A DNA stretch of 64,000 nt from Aldehydirespirator sp965203635 (GCA_965203635.1 OZ241903.1:2232001-2296000), one strand, 5' to 3'. Shown: positions 37,728-45,778, counted from the stretch's first letter. Translations and numbers: made by a program. Notes: generated by a model from the sequence alone, not told the origin.

Positions 37728-40147
37728 GGGTTGCCCTCCGCTCTGCCGCCGGCAGCCTCCGCGGCCCGCAACGCGGCGCGTACCGCGACCGGCGTGACGG
37801 GGCACTCCGTCAGGTCGACACTCCACTCGGACAGGGCATCCGACACGGCGCCGATCACGACGGCGGGCGGACCGATCGTGCCTCCCTCGCCGCAGCCCTT
37901 GACGCCCAGAGGCTGGTCCGGCGCGGGCGACTCGAAGTGATCGATCGAGAGTCTCGGCACCTCCGCGCACGTCGGCACCAGATAGTCCATGAACGACGCG
38001 AACCTCGGGTAGGCAGTGTCGGGGTCGTACTGGAGGTGCTCGTACAGCGCGCCCGCGATCCCCTGAGCCACCCCACCGTGGATCTGGCCCTCCACCAGGG
38101 CGGGATTGATGACGGTGCCGCAGTCATGGACAACGATGTAGTCCTCGATGGTCACCTCGCCGGTGCTGAGCCGAACGCTCACGATCCCGACATGGGCGCC
38201 ATTGGACCAGCTCGCGGCCGAGTTGAACCGGCCGGTGTCGTCGGGTTGATGCTCCAGGTGATCGGGGTGGTAGTAGCCCGATGTCTCGAGCCCCTCCTCC
38301 ATGCCGTCGGGCAGGTCCACCTTCCGGACCCAAGCGGCGGTGGCCACCTGGGCCCAGCTGATCGAGGGCTGGCTGCTGCCGGCCACGTGGAAGGCGCCGT
38401 CGGCGAGAACCACGTCGGCCTCGGCCGCCTCCAGCATGTGGGCGGCAATGGCGCGTGCCTTTGCCGTCAGCCGCTCGGAGGCCAGCATCACCGATCCGGT
38501 GAGCATCATCGCTCCCCGGCTGCCCCAGGATCCCAGGCCGTAGGGTGCCCGCTCGGTGTCGCCCAGCACCACGGTCACGTCGGAGGGTGAGACTCCCAGC
38601 GCGTCGGCTGCCAGCTGCGCAGCCGTCGTCTCTGCACCCTGCCCGAACGCGCTGAGCCCTGCCGCGACCCGCACCGAGCCGTCGGGGTCGACCCTCACCG
38701 TGGCCGCGTCGCCGCCGCCCCAATGGCCGGTCGTGCGGAAGTAGCTCGGCGAGGTCGGCTCCACGAAATTCGCGTAGCCCACGCCGACGCGCACGTCTTG
38801 GTCGCCGGCGTGGCGCGCCCGGGCCCGCTCAAGCGCGGGCGCGGCCATCTCCACGGCCCGCTCGAAGGACTCGGTGTGGGAGCCGGAGTCGATGCGCCCG
38901 CCGCCGTGCATCACATACGGCGTCTGCCCGGACCGCAGCAACATCCGGCGCCGGAGCTCCACCCGGTCGACTCCGGTCAGGCGGGCCACCCGGTCGATCA
39001 CCCGCTCCATGACCAGCGTGCTCTCCGGGATCCCGAAGCCGCGATAGGCCCCCGACGGGGTCTTGTTGGTCACCACCGCGACGGCGCGGGTCTGCACGTT
39101 CGAGAGGTCGTAGGCGCCCGTGATGCAGGAGTTGGTGGCGAACACCGGCGCCGTGCCCGGGTAGAAGATCTCACCGGAGCCGAGATCGAGGGTCGACGTG
39201 CAGCGCACGGCCCGGATCGCGCCGTCGTCGTCGTAGGCCACCTCCACGTCATGGCGTTGATCGCGGGCGTGCACCGACGCGACCAGGCTCTCCATGCGGT
39301 CCTCGATCCAGCGCGCCGGCCGCCCGAGCCGGCGGGTGATCCAGGGCACCACGATGTCCTCGGGGTAGATGTGCGTCTTGACGCCGAAGCCTCCGCCTAT
39401 GGCCGGGTGAATGACCCGAACCTGCGGCTCGGGCACGCCCAGCATCAGGGCGATCGTGGTTCGGACCATGTGGGGGCTCTGCGTCGAGGTCCACACGGTG
39501 AGCGTCTCGCCGTCGATGTCTGAGACCACGCCCCTGGTCTCCATCGGCAGGCCTGTCTGACGCTGGCTGACGTAGGTCGCGGCGAACGTGCGGTCGGCCT
39601 CTTCGAAGGCTCGGTCGACCTCCGGCCTGGGGTGGGCGATGTCGACTGAGCGGTTGTCGTCCCAGCCTTCGTACAACTTGGGCGCGTCCGGCGCCAGAGC
39701 CTGCTGCACGTCGGCGACGGTCGGCAGTGGCTCGTAGACGGTGCCGGCCGCGACGAGGGCAGCCGCGTCCTCGGCCACGTAGCGGTCCCTTGCGACGACC
39801 GCCGCGTAGGGGGCGCCGACATAGCGGACCGTGTCGCCGCCCAGCGGACGCTGCCGCACCGGGCCAATGGAGTCGATGTGGTCGGGGAAGCTCCGGACTT
39901 CGGCCAAGTCGGTTGCGGTGAACACCGCCTCAACTCCGTCGACGGCTCGAGCCTCGGATGTGTCGACGGAGACGATCCGGGCGTGCGCCTCGGTGCTGCG
40001 CACGAACACGACCTCGAGCATCCCTGCCAGCTTCAGGTCCGCGATGTAGCGGCTCCCGCCGGTGAGCGGGCCCCGGTCCTCACGCCGGGGCACCGAACGT
40101 CCGACGAAACGGGTGCCCGAGCGGATCTGTGAGCCGTCGATCGTCAC
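37724..40147 (-). CDS. Molybdenum hydroxylase large (molybdopterin-binding) subunit, xanthine dehydrogenase family
   Basis: 807 residues from a GTG that overlaps the CotH stop. Features in order: GRSVPRREDRGPLTGGSRYIADL, the Moco-binding GGGFGVKTHIYPED (about 250), the active-site loop AYRGFGIPEST (about 365), and the C-terminal GVKGCGEGGTIGPPAVV with the catalytic Glu (about 745). The active-site loop is not the AYxCSFR of true aerobic CO dehydrogenase (form I) and is closer to the AYRGAGR type, so CO oxidation is unlikely; an aldehyde or N-heterocycle is a better guess. Confidence 0.92.
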   Translation of the reverse strand: MTIDGSQIRSGTRFVGRSVPRREDRGPLTGGSRYIADLKLAGMLEVVFVRSTEAHARIVSVDTSEARAVDGVEAVFTATDLAEVRSFPDHIDSIGPVRQRPLGGDTVRYVGAPYAAVVARDRYVAEDAAALVAAGTVYEPLPTVADVQQALAPDAPKLYEGWDDNRSVDIAHPRPEVDRAFEEADRTFAATYVSQRQTGLPMETRGVVSDIDGETLTVWTSTQSPHMVRTTIALMLGVPEPQVRVIHPAIGGGFGVKTHIYPEDIVVPWITRRLGRPARWIEDRMESLVASVHARDQRHDVEVAYDDDGAIRAVRCTSTLDLGSGEIFYPGTAPVFATNSCITGAYDLSNVQTRAVAVVTNKTPSGAYRGFGIPESTLVMERVIDRVARLTGVDRVELRRRMLLRSGQTPYVMHGGGRIDSGSHTESFERAVEMAAPALERARARHAGDQDVRVGVGYANFVEPTSPSYFRTTGHWGGGDAATVRVDPDGSVRVAAGLSAFGQGAETTAAQLAADALGVSPSDVTVVLGDTERAPYGLGSWGSRGAMMLTGSVMLASERLTAKARAIAAHMLEAAEADVVLADGAFHVAGSSQPSISWAQVATAAWVRKVDLPDGMEEGLETSGYYHPDHLEHQPDDTGRFNSAASWSNGAHVGIVSVRLSTGEVTIEDYIVVHDCGTVINPALVEGQIHGGVAQGIAGALYEHLQYDPDTAYPRFASFMDYLVPTCAEVPRLSIDHFESPAPDQPLGVKGCGEGGTIGPPAVVIGAVSDALSEWSVDLTECPVTPVAVRAALRAAEAAGGRAEGNP

Positions 40148-42102
40148 GACTCTGGATCACGCACCGGAACGTCACCGAACACGCCCGAGAACGCGCCCAC
40201 GATCGGGTCGCCGGCCGTTGTCCCGCCCGCGGACAGCTCCAGCACACCTTCGGTGAACGGCGAGAAGCTGTCGGGCTGCGACGCGCCGGGCGGGACGGAC
40301 CACACCCCTCCCGCGATCAGGTCGGCGCCGATCGAAACCGCGGCGCCCGGGGCCAGGTACTTCATGTCCAGCACCAGCGTCATGCCGCTGAGGGCGCCGT
40401 CGTCGTCGAGCGACAGCACCACGATTGACGCGTGGTCGTCGGTCTGCGGCAGCAGGGCGAGCTCATCCTCGCTGGAGTGGCCGGCCAGGACCGCCACGCC
40501 CTCGACCGGCTCGGGCGACCCGTTCACCAGCAGGCTGTCGAGAGACCCCTCCTCGAGGGCGTTGGGGCTCCAGTTGGTTCCCCAGGTCGTGGAGAAGGCG
40601 ACCTCCAGGGTGCCCGACCCGGCTGAGGCCGGGATGTATGCCGCCGGCTCGGGCCAGTCGGGCGGCTCACCGGTGAGGTCGGCCAGGATCTCGCCCTCGC
40701 GCTTCAGGATGAACTTGCGCACCCGCTCGGTGTCTTTGGCGGCGGCCTCGCTGGCTTCCCCGACGGTGTGGTGCTGCACGATGGCGGCCATCTCGTCCAC
40801 CGCGGCCAGCAGTTCCTCCTCGTCCCAGGCAGCGTCCAGGATCTCCTTCAGCCGGGCGGCGTACTTGGTCCGCCAGTCGGCGTGGTTGTACAGGCGGTTG
40901 GGGATGGCACCGGCGGCCAGCACCGACGGGGGAGGGTCGCTGATGTTGTCGAAGGGGTTGGGGTCGTCCTCCAGGTGGAAGGCGTCGTCGGGGCCCCACG
41001 GGATGAACACGAACCGGCCGCCGGGCTCGCGGTAGAACTGGTAGTTGTTGCGGTTGCCGGCGTACCCGTCCCAGTGCCCGATGAGCACCTCGGTCGCCCA
41101 GAACGACAGGAACCGGTCCAGGTTCACGATCTCGCCCAGAGCCTCCAGGCCCGCGTCCGACCGGTCCTGCAGGGCCGCCACGACGGCGTCGATGTCGGAC
41201 CAGTCGTCGTCGTCCTCGTTGGTCTTCTTCTCGATGGTGCCGCGGTACTCGGGCGTGAAGTCGCTGATCGTGCCCTCGTACAGGTTGCCGTCTTTGCTCT
41301 CGAAGTGGCGGGCCAGGAACGGCTTCTTGATCTCCTCGACGTGGACGTACAGCCCCAAGTTCTTGCCGTTCACCGACACGGTGGCGAAGTTGCAGCGGGG
41401 CGCGGGACTGCCGGCCGCGGCGAACACCCGGTACGAGAGGCAGGTGTTGACCATGGAGGGGTCCTGGACGCTGTTGTTCAGCGTCATGCGCTTCATGACC
41501 CCGCCGAGGGTCTGGTCGTCGACGTACTTGTCGAAGCGCAGCTTGAGGGACGGCTTGGTGTCGCTCTGGGAGCCCAGGAACCCCTTCTTGCGCACACCGA
41601 CGTCGGCGTGGGTCTCGCCGTCCACGGTCACGGTGGCGCTGAACCAGGTGTAGATGCTGGCGAAGGGCCGGGACAGCTCATACTCCTCGATCTCCGCGAT
41701 CAGGTCCTCGAACGTCCGGGTCTGGTGGCGGAGGGTGTCCCAGTCCTCGACCGCGATCTCGATGCTGATGTCCAGCACCCGGTCGAGAGCGAAGTAGGCG
41801 TCGCTGGGGTCGGCCTCGGCAGCGCCCGCCGGCTCGGGGGCGTCCGCCGGCTCCGCCGGCTCAGCCGGCTCAGCGGTGTCTGCTGGCTCGGGTGCTGGTT
41901 CTTGCGGCGCGAGGCTTGCTGTCTCCGCAGGCTCCGGGGAGCTCGTGTCGTCCGTTGCCGGCGCTGCGGAGGTCGTGGGGGAGGCGTCTACGGCTTCGGT
42001 AGGAGCCGCGGTAGGGGATTGGTCGGCCTCGTCGGCTCCACTCCCGCAGCCTGCCGCGATGATCGCGGCCGCCGTGAGCGCCATGGCCAGTCGCCAGCGC
42101 AT
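40144..42102 (-). CDS. CotH-kinase-family lipoprotein
   Basis: 652 residues. It starts with a lipoprotein signal (MRWRLAMALTAAAIIAAGCG, Cys19) and a linker of about 80 residues rich in Ala, Pro, Glu and Thr with EPAEPAEPAD-type repeats. The CotH domain follows: NGKNLGLYVHVEEIKKPFL (about 252), NLDRFLSFWATEVLIGHWDG (about 325), NRNNYQFYREPGGRFVFIPW (about 347-366) and DDAFHLEDD with metal-binding acidic residues. CotH proteins phosphorylate secreted proteins or sit in carbohydrate-binding surface proteins. A C-terminal beta domain of about 130 residues is of unknown type. The stop overlaps the start of the large Mo subunit. Confidence 0.85.
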   Translation of the reverse strand: MRWRLAMALTAAAIIAAGCGSGADEADQSPTAAPTEAVDASPTTSAAPATDDTSSPEPAETASLAPQEPAPEPADTAEPAEPAEPADAPEPAGAAEADPSDAYFALDRVLDISIEIAVEDWDTLRHQTRTFEDLIAEIEEYELSRPFASIYTWFSATVTVDGETHADVGVRKKGFLGSQSDTKPSLKLRFDKYVDDQTLGGVMKRMTLNNSVQDPSMVNTCLSYRVFAAAGSPAPRCNFATVSVNGKNLGLYVHVEEIKKPFLARHFESKDGNLYEGTISDFTPEYRGTIEKKTNEDDDDWSDIDAVVAALQDRSDAGLEALGEIVNLDRFLSFWATEVLIGHWDGYAGNRNNYQFYREPGGRFVFIPWGPDDAFHLEDDPNPFDNISDPPPSVLAAGAIPNRLYNHADWRTKYAARLKEILDAAWDEEELLAAVDEMAAIVQHHTVGEASEAAAKDTERVRKFILKREGEILADLTGEPPDWPEPAAYIPASAGSGTLEVAFSTTWGTNWSPNALEEGSLDSLLVNGSPEPVEGVAVLAGHSSEDELALLPQTDDHASIVVLSLDDDGALSGMTLVLDMKYLAPGAAVSIGADLIAGGVWSVPPGASQPDSFSPFTEGVLELSAGGTTAGDPIVGAFSGVFGDVPVRDPES

Positions 42103-42128
42103 GGCCGCAGGCTATTTCGCTCGGCCTC

Positions 42129-43283
42129 TTAGCGGCGGAGCAGTTGCTTGAGCCGGCGGACGGCGGGCGTCCAAAGCCACTCGGGCTCGGCGTACCGGCG
42201 GTGGTTCTCGCCGGGCAGCCCGGTGGGGTCGTAGAAGCTCTCGTCGGTGGTCTTGCGCATGTCGCTCGTTCGCTGCAGAATCTTCCAGGTGGCGTAGGCC
42301 GTGCCCTTGTGGGTCCAGCCCTGCCGCTGGTAGTTCCAGTTGTCGGGAGCCAGTTCCTGCGCCGCGGCGAAGTGCTTCAAGGCCCGCTCGCTGTCTCCCA
42401 CCGCCTCGAAGTGCAGTGCCAGCTTGAACGTCGCCTCGGCCAGCAGCTTGTCGTCGTCGATGGGTTTGAGCCGCTTGGCCAGCTCCCTGCTCGACCAGAC
42501 GTGCTCGCTGTCGGCGCCCCGCTCGATCCAGTCACGGGTCGCCTCGGCGAACGAGTCGTCGCCCATGCGGACCTTGCCCAGGCCGAACCCGATGGTGGTC
42601 TCAGCCGGGTACACCCCCTCGTTGCTGCGGACGATCTTCCCGTTCTCGTCGATCCAGGCGGCCGACGGCACGTTCACCCAGCCGAACATCGAGCTGATCT
42701 CGTGGGTCGGGTCGATGACGCACCGGTAGGTCGGCGAGGCCCGGTCGAACCACTTGTTGACCGTGGGGGGACCCGCCGAGTCCTGGGCCACGCTGATCAG
42801 CTCGAACCGGTCCGGGCCGATCGACTCGTACAGTTCCTGCCAGACCGGCAGGCTGAAGCGGCAGCCTCACCAGGAGGCCCAGGTGAACAGCACCACCTTG
42901 CGGCCGCGCAGGTCGGAGAGCCGCAGCGTGTCGCCGTTGCACTGGGTCACCTCGAAGTCGGGGGCGATGGCCGATTCCAGCCCCATGCGACGGACTTCGG
43001 GCACCGAGCCGAGGCTCCACACGTCGCCGTCGCGCACGTGCTTCTGGCCGAGCATGTCGGCGAAATCCGAGTAGTTGAACCACACCCAGTCGTCGGCGTC
43101 GGCGATCCACTCGTCGCGCTTGTGCTCCGGCAGCGGCACGCAGATCTCGCCCAGGCACGCGCCCTCGGGCTTCATCTGCCAGCCGGTGGCGTCGGCGAGC
43201 TCGTTGAGCCGCACCCACAGGGTCCCGTCGGCGTCGGTCCGCTGGGCGACCTCGCGGGTGTTGCCGTCTGAGAGGATGATCAC
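42129..43283 (-). CDS. Predicted selenoprotein: thioredoxin-fold (redoxin/TlpA-like) protein with in-frame UGA at the redox motif
   Basis: The frame from a GTG at 43283 (after GCGGAG) to 42129 encodes 384 residues if the single in-frame TGA at 42867-42869 is read as selenocysteine 139. Residues 1-108 are a separate domain with CLGEICVPLP. Residues 109-240 are a redoxin domain: APDFEVTQCNGDTLRLSDLRG, VVLFTWASW-U-GCRFSLPVWQEL, then VPSAAWIDENGKIV. The family has Cys where the TGA falls, so the redox motif would be U-G-C. Residues 290-384 look TPR-like (ERALKHFAAAQELAPDNW). Similarity continues on both sides of the TGA in one frame, and a SECIS-like hairpin follows. A nonsense mutation or base-call error is the alternative. 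Confidence 0.75.
42836..42852 (-). promoter_or_regulatory. Candidate bacterial SECIS hairpin after the in-frame UGA
   Basis: On the minus strand CCTGCC-GGTCT-GGCAGG forms a perfect 6-bp stem with a 5-nt loop. The loop starts 20 nt after the TGA. The GGUCU loop is the same as that of the E. coli fdhF SECIS, where it lies at a similar distance and is bound by SelB. It is part of the coding sequence, as bacterial SECIS elements are. Confidence 0.65.
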
Positions 43284-43450
43284 GATTTGCTCCGCGGGAG
43301 CCGATTGGACTTGCCAGTCAAGCGCTTCGCCGTGCGTTGCGCCCCTCGCAGTGCCTGACCGTAGTTCTCGCTACTCGCAAAGGCCAGCATCGAGGCCGTC
43401 CTCGCCGAGGCCGGCATGAGCGCGGTAGCGGTCGGACAACGCCCTTGCGG

Positions 43451-43759
43451 CTAGCAGCCCGTGGCGGCTCTGAGCGTCTGGCAGGCCGCTTCGAGCCGGG
43501 CCGGGCCGAGCGTCGCCACGGGGCGGCGGAACGCTTCCCGTGGCAGCGTGTGGAGCGTGTCGAAGTTGACGACACAGTCGGAAGGGACGCCGTCGGAGGC
43601 CGCAGTCAGCGGCAGTTCTGAGGCCAGACCTCGGCGGGTCCTGGTGAGCGCGGCGACTACTACTGCGCCGATGCGGTCGGCGACAGGGTCGCGGGTGAGT
43701 ACCAGCACCGGCCTGTCGCCGGCGGGTGTGGCGGCGAACCAGATCTCACCGCGTCGCAT
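43451..43759 (-). CDS. MazF/PemK-type toxin, pair 1
   Basis: 102 residues. It has the MazF fold signature: MRRGEIWFAATPAGDRPVLVLTRD at the N terminus, VVVAALTRTRRGLASELPL (about 35-53) and DCVVNFDTLHTLPREAF (about 60-76). MazF toxins are endoribonucleases that cut mRNA at short sequences. The first 14 bp overlap the end of the antitoxin gene. It is the second gene of a two-gene module directed by the palindrome at 43991-44022. Confidence 0.88.
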   Translation of the reverse strand: MRRGEIWFAATPAGDRPVLVLTRDPVADRIGAVVVAALTRTRRGLASELPLTAASDGVPSDCVVNFDTLHTLPREAFRRPVATLGPARLEAACQTLRAATGC

Positions 43760-43997
43760 CGGCCCAGTCGGACCAGTCCTCGGCTGGTGCCCAGCGCTCG
43801 ACTTCCATCAGTGACAGCTCCTGCGGGCTGAGCGGGTTCGTCTCATAGGCGGCGGCGTCTCGTTGCGCGGCGAGCGCATTGAGGTGGCGGCGCAGCGCCT
43901 CGCGGATCATCTCTGATTGGGGGATGCCGAGGGCGTCGGCCATCTCCCGGGCCCGGGCTGCCTCTCCGGGTTCGACCCGGAAGCTCAACATCGTCAT
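43746..43997 (-). CDS. Ribbon-helix-helix antitoxin, pair 1
   Basis: 83 residues from an ATG at 43997. The N-terminal ribbon-helix-helix (MLSFRVEPGEAARAREMADALGIPQSEMIREALRRHL, about 3-39) binds DNA; the acidic, Trp-rich C terminus (VERWAPAEDWSDWAD) would wrap and block the toxin. Antitoxin first, toxin second with overlap is the canonical order. Confidence 0.87.
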   Translation of the reverse strand: MTMLSFRVEPGEAARAREMADALGIPQSEMIREALRRHLNALAAQRDAAAYETNPLSPQELSLMEVERWAPAEDWSDWADATR

Positions 43998-44022
43998 ACA
44001 TCAAGCATAGTGTGTATGACGA
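43991..44022. promoter_or_regulatory. Palindromic operator over the start of toxin-antitoxin pair 1
   Basis: TCGTCATACA (43991-44000) and TGTATGACGA (44013-44022) are a perfect 10-bp inverted repeat with a 12-bp spacer. One arm covers the antitoxin start codon. This is where the antitoxin dimer would be expected to repress its own operon; the AT-rich spacer probably holds the -10 region. Confidence 0.6.
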
Positions 44023-44055
44023 CCTGCAACACCCGACCAATCGCCGGGCCGGGCG

Positions 44056-44403
44056 TCAAAGCTCGAGGTGCAGTCGCATGGCGTCTTCGATCTGCGCCAT
44101 GAGGTCGTGGGGCACCATGCCGGCCAGGTCGCCGATGCGCTTGACATCGACCGATCTGATCTGCTCGACCTGGGCTTTCGAGTTGAGCCTCAGGCCGGTG
44201 CTGGCCGCGGCCAGCATCACCTGGAAGGGGTGGATCACTTCGGTGTTGGAGGTCACCGGCACGACCGTTACGACTCCTTGCCCCAGCAGGGCCGCGATCG
44301 TGTTGGCGCCGTCGTTGCTGACGACCACCGCGGGACGGCTTCGGGCCGACTCGGTGCCCACCACCGGGTCCAGCCCGACGATGCGGATCTCGCCCCGCCG
44401 CAT
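44056..44403 (-). CDS. MazF/PemK-type toxin, pair 2
   Basis: 115 residues from the ATG at 44403 (MRRGEIRIVGLDPVVGTESA), which overlaps the antitoxin stop by one base; the frame is open 13 codons upstream. RPAVVVSNDGANT (about 24) and VVPVTSNTEVIHPFQVML (about 48-65) are typical MazF blocks and differ clearly from pair 1, which implies independent acquisition or ancient divergence. Confidence 0.9.
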   Translation of the reverse strand: MRRGEIRIVGLDPVVGTESARSRPAVVVSNDGANTIAALLGQGVVTVVPVTSNTEVIHPFQVMLAAASTGLRLNSKAQVEQIRSVDVKRIGDLAGMVPHDLMAQIEDAMRLHLEL

Positions 44404-44627
44404 CAGTGGAGGCTCAGGCCGTCGGCGGCGGCCGCATCCCACATGCTGTTGTCAGCGTCGTCAGCCCACTCCGCGAAGGCCGCCGCATAGTGCCGCGACA
44501 GCTCGTTGGCCCTCAGCAGCCGTATCGCTCGCTGCACCGCCGCCGACCGCGACGCCATGTTGTGGGATTTGGCGTAGTCGTCCAGGAACTCGACATCGCC
44601 ATCCGGAATACTCACGCTGACCTTCAT
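44403..44627 (-). CDS. MazE-type ribbon-helix-helix antitoxin, pair 2
   Basis: 74 residues from an ATG. MKVSVSIPDGDVEFLDDYAKSHN begins a ribbon-helix-helix domain (1-45), SRSAAVQRAIRLLR is the second helix, and the rest, rich in Ala, Asp and Trp, is the likely toxin-binding tail. The upstream DNA carries overlapping short inverted repeats: CTAC-TCAG-GTAG at 44638-44649 and GGTAG...CTACC at 44645-44665, candidates for its autorepressor site. The start is almost leaderless in appearance (ATATT before ATG). Confidence 0.87.
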   Translation of the reverse strand: MKVSVSIPDGDVEFLDDYAKSHNMASRSAAVQRAIRLLRANELSRHYAAAFAEWADDADNSMWDAAAADGLSLH

Positions 44628-44702
44628 AATATCAATGCTACTCAGGTAGTAAGACTGTTGCTACCAAGGGGATGCAACTGGTCCTTGTCGTCAGTCAGTC
44701 AG

Positions 44703-45096
44703 TGGAGCTGGGGAGAATCGAACTCCCGTCCGTCGGGCGGATGCCGGGCTCGCTACGACCATTCCCGAGTCTGCGGCTTGCGGCTGCCGCTACGCCGGGT
44801 CGTGCGGATCCGAGGATCCGGCCGCCGGGTCTTTCTCCGGTGTCAGCGGTCTTTGCCGGCTGTCAGCGGGTCTCTCCCCGCCGTCCACCCCTGCTTCTGG
44901 TGCCAGGCTGCAGCGGTCCGGCCCCGCGTGCCATTGCTGGTCGCGATGATTCTCAGCTGCTAGATCAGGTCTGATCAGGCGGCGAGAACGAGAGCGTCGT
45001 CTTCGGCGTCTCTTTGGTTGCCCCGTTTAGGGAGTCTGAGCAACTCCGGTCGCACTCCGCGGCCTCCTGGTCCCGACGTCGAAACCGGTCAGCCCC
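44703..45096 (-). ncRNA. ssrA: Transfer-messenger RNA (tmRNA)
   Basis: 394-nt RNA that rescues stalled ribosomes. The 5' end GGGGCTGACCGGTTTCGACG starts at 45096. The 3' end carries the T-arm GGGAGTTCGATTCTCCC and the acceptor CAGCTCC plus discriminator A at 44703. The 5' GGGGCTG pairs with the 3' CAGCTCC with one G-U. CCA is not encoded. The tag reading frame near 45018-44970 gives GNQRDAEDDALVLAA followed by TGA, ending in the hydrophobic LAA-type degron. The partner smpB lies 679 bp away on the same strand. Confidence 0.95.
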
Positions 45097-45163
45097 TCGT
45101 GCAGTCTCATTTCAAGCTGCGGCCCCCGAAGGGACCCAACATGATACTCGCCGCCGCCGACAC

Positions 45164-45778
45164 TCAGGCCGCCGATCCGAGTGCGGCCCGGATCCGGTCG
45201 CGGGCCACCCACAGCCGCAGCAGCACCAGCGCCGACAGGGCGGCCTCGGTGGCTCCGAACACGATGATCGGCCCCGAAGCGACCAGCACGCCGTAGAAGC
45301 CCCACAGCAGGCCCTCAAGCACCGCCAGCGCCCAGGTGAGGGGGGACACTCCCACCGGGGCGTGAGACCTCCACGCCGTGACCACCGAAGGCCCCAGGTA
45401 CAGCCCGTTGGACAGAGCCAGGACGGTTCCCAGCACCGTCCAGCCCGCCGCCAGCCGGATTCCCACGATCGCCACCGCGACCGCGGCGCTCATCAGCGCG
45501 CTGGGGCGCACGTCGGCGCCATTGCGGTGCATCAGGTACAGCGCCGACCCGAAGCTGACGATCGCGACCAGGATCGACGGGATGGTGATCCAGAACTCCT
45601 CGGCGATCACGTATGCCAGCCAGCCGAAGTTCAGGGTCACCGCTACGAGGGCCCAAGCGGCCGACACGCCCTCGACGCGCCCGGTGCGCATCAGTCTCGC
45701 GATCTGGGGCACGACGTGCACGAAGGTCACCGCGGTGGCCACGAGGCCGACCACAATCGCGAACTCGGCCCGGCTCAT
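45164..45778 (-). CDS. SWEET/PQ-loop-like membrane transporter with two repeats
   Basis: 204 residues, about seven hydrophobic segments. A first three-helix unit contains FVHVVPQIARLMRTGRVEGVS (PQ motif, about 19-39), and a second unit contains NGLYLGPSVVTAWRSHAPVGVS, where the PQ is degraded to GP. Most bacterial SemiSWEETs have one unit of about 90 residues; here two are joined as in eukaryotic SWEETs. The substrate could be a sugar. Its ATG overlaps the stop of smpB (ATGA), so it is cotranscribed with the rescue system. Confidence 0.75.
   Translation of the reverse strand: MSRAEFAIVVGLVATAVTFVHVVPQIARLMRTGRVEGVSAAWALVAVTLNFGWLAYVIAEEFWITIPSILVAIVSFGSALYLMHRNGADVRPSALMSAAVAVAIVGIRLAAGWTVLGTVLALSNGLYLGPSVVTAWRSHAPVGVSPLTWALAVLEGLLWGFYGVLVASGPIIVFGATEAALSALVLLRLWVARDRIRAALGSAA

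Noticed and set aside
36352..40147. Aerobic carbon monoxide dehydrogenase (coxLMS)
   Set aside because: The large subunit lacks the AYxCSFR active-site loop; subunit types alone do not prove CO oxidation.
42129..42791. Two separate genes (42129-42791 and 42867-43283) as a truncated redoxin and an N-terminal protein
   Set aside because: Both are in the same frame, only one TGA separates them at the redox cysteine, homology is continuous, and a SECIS-like hairpin follows; a single selenoprotein gene explains this better.
43284..43450. Possible small gene between the redoxin and the MazF toxin
   Set aside because: No frame with a ribosome site or family resemblance; I see nothing in this gap.
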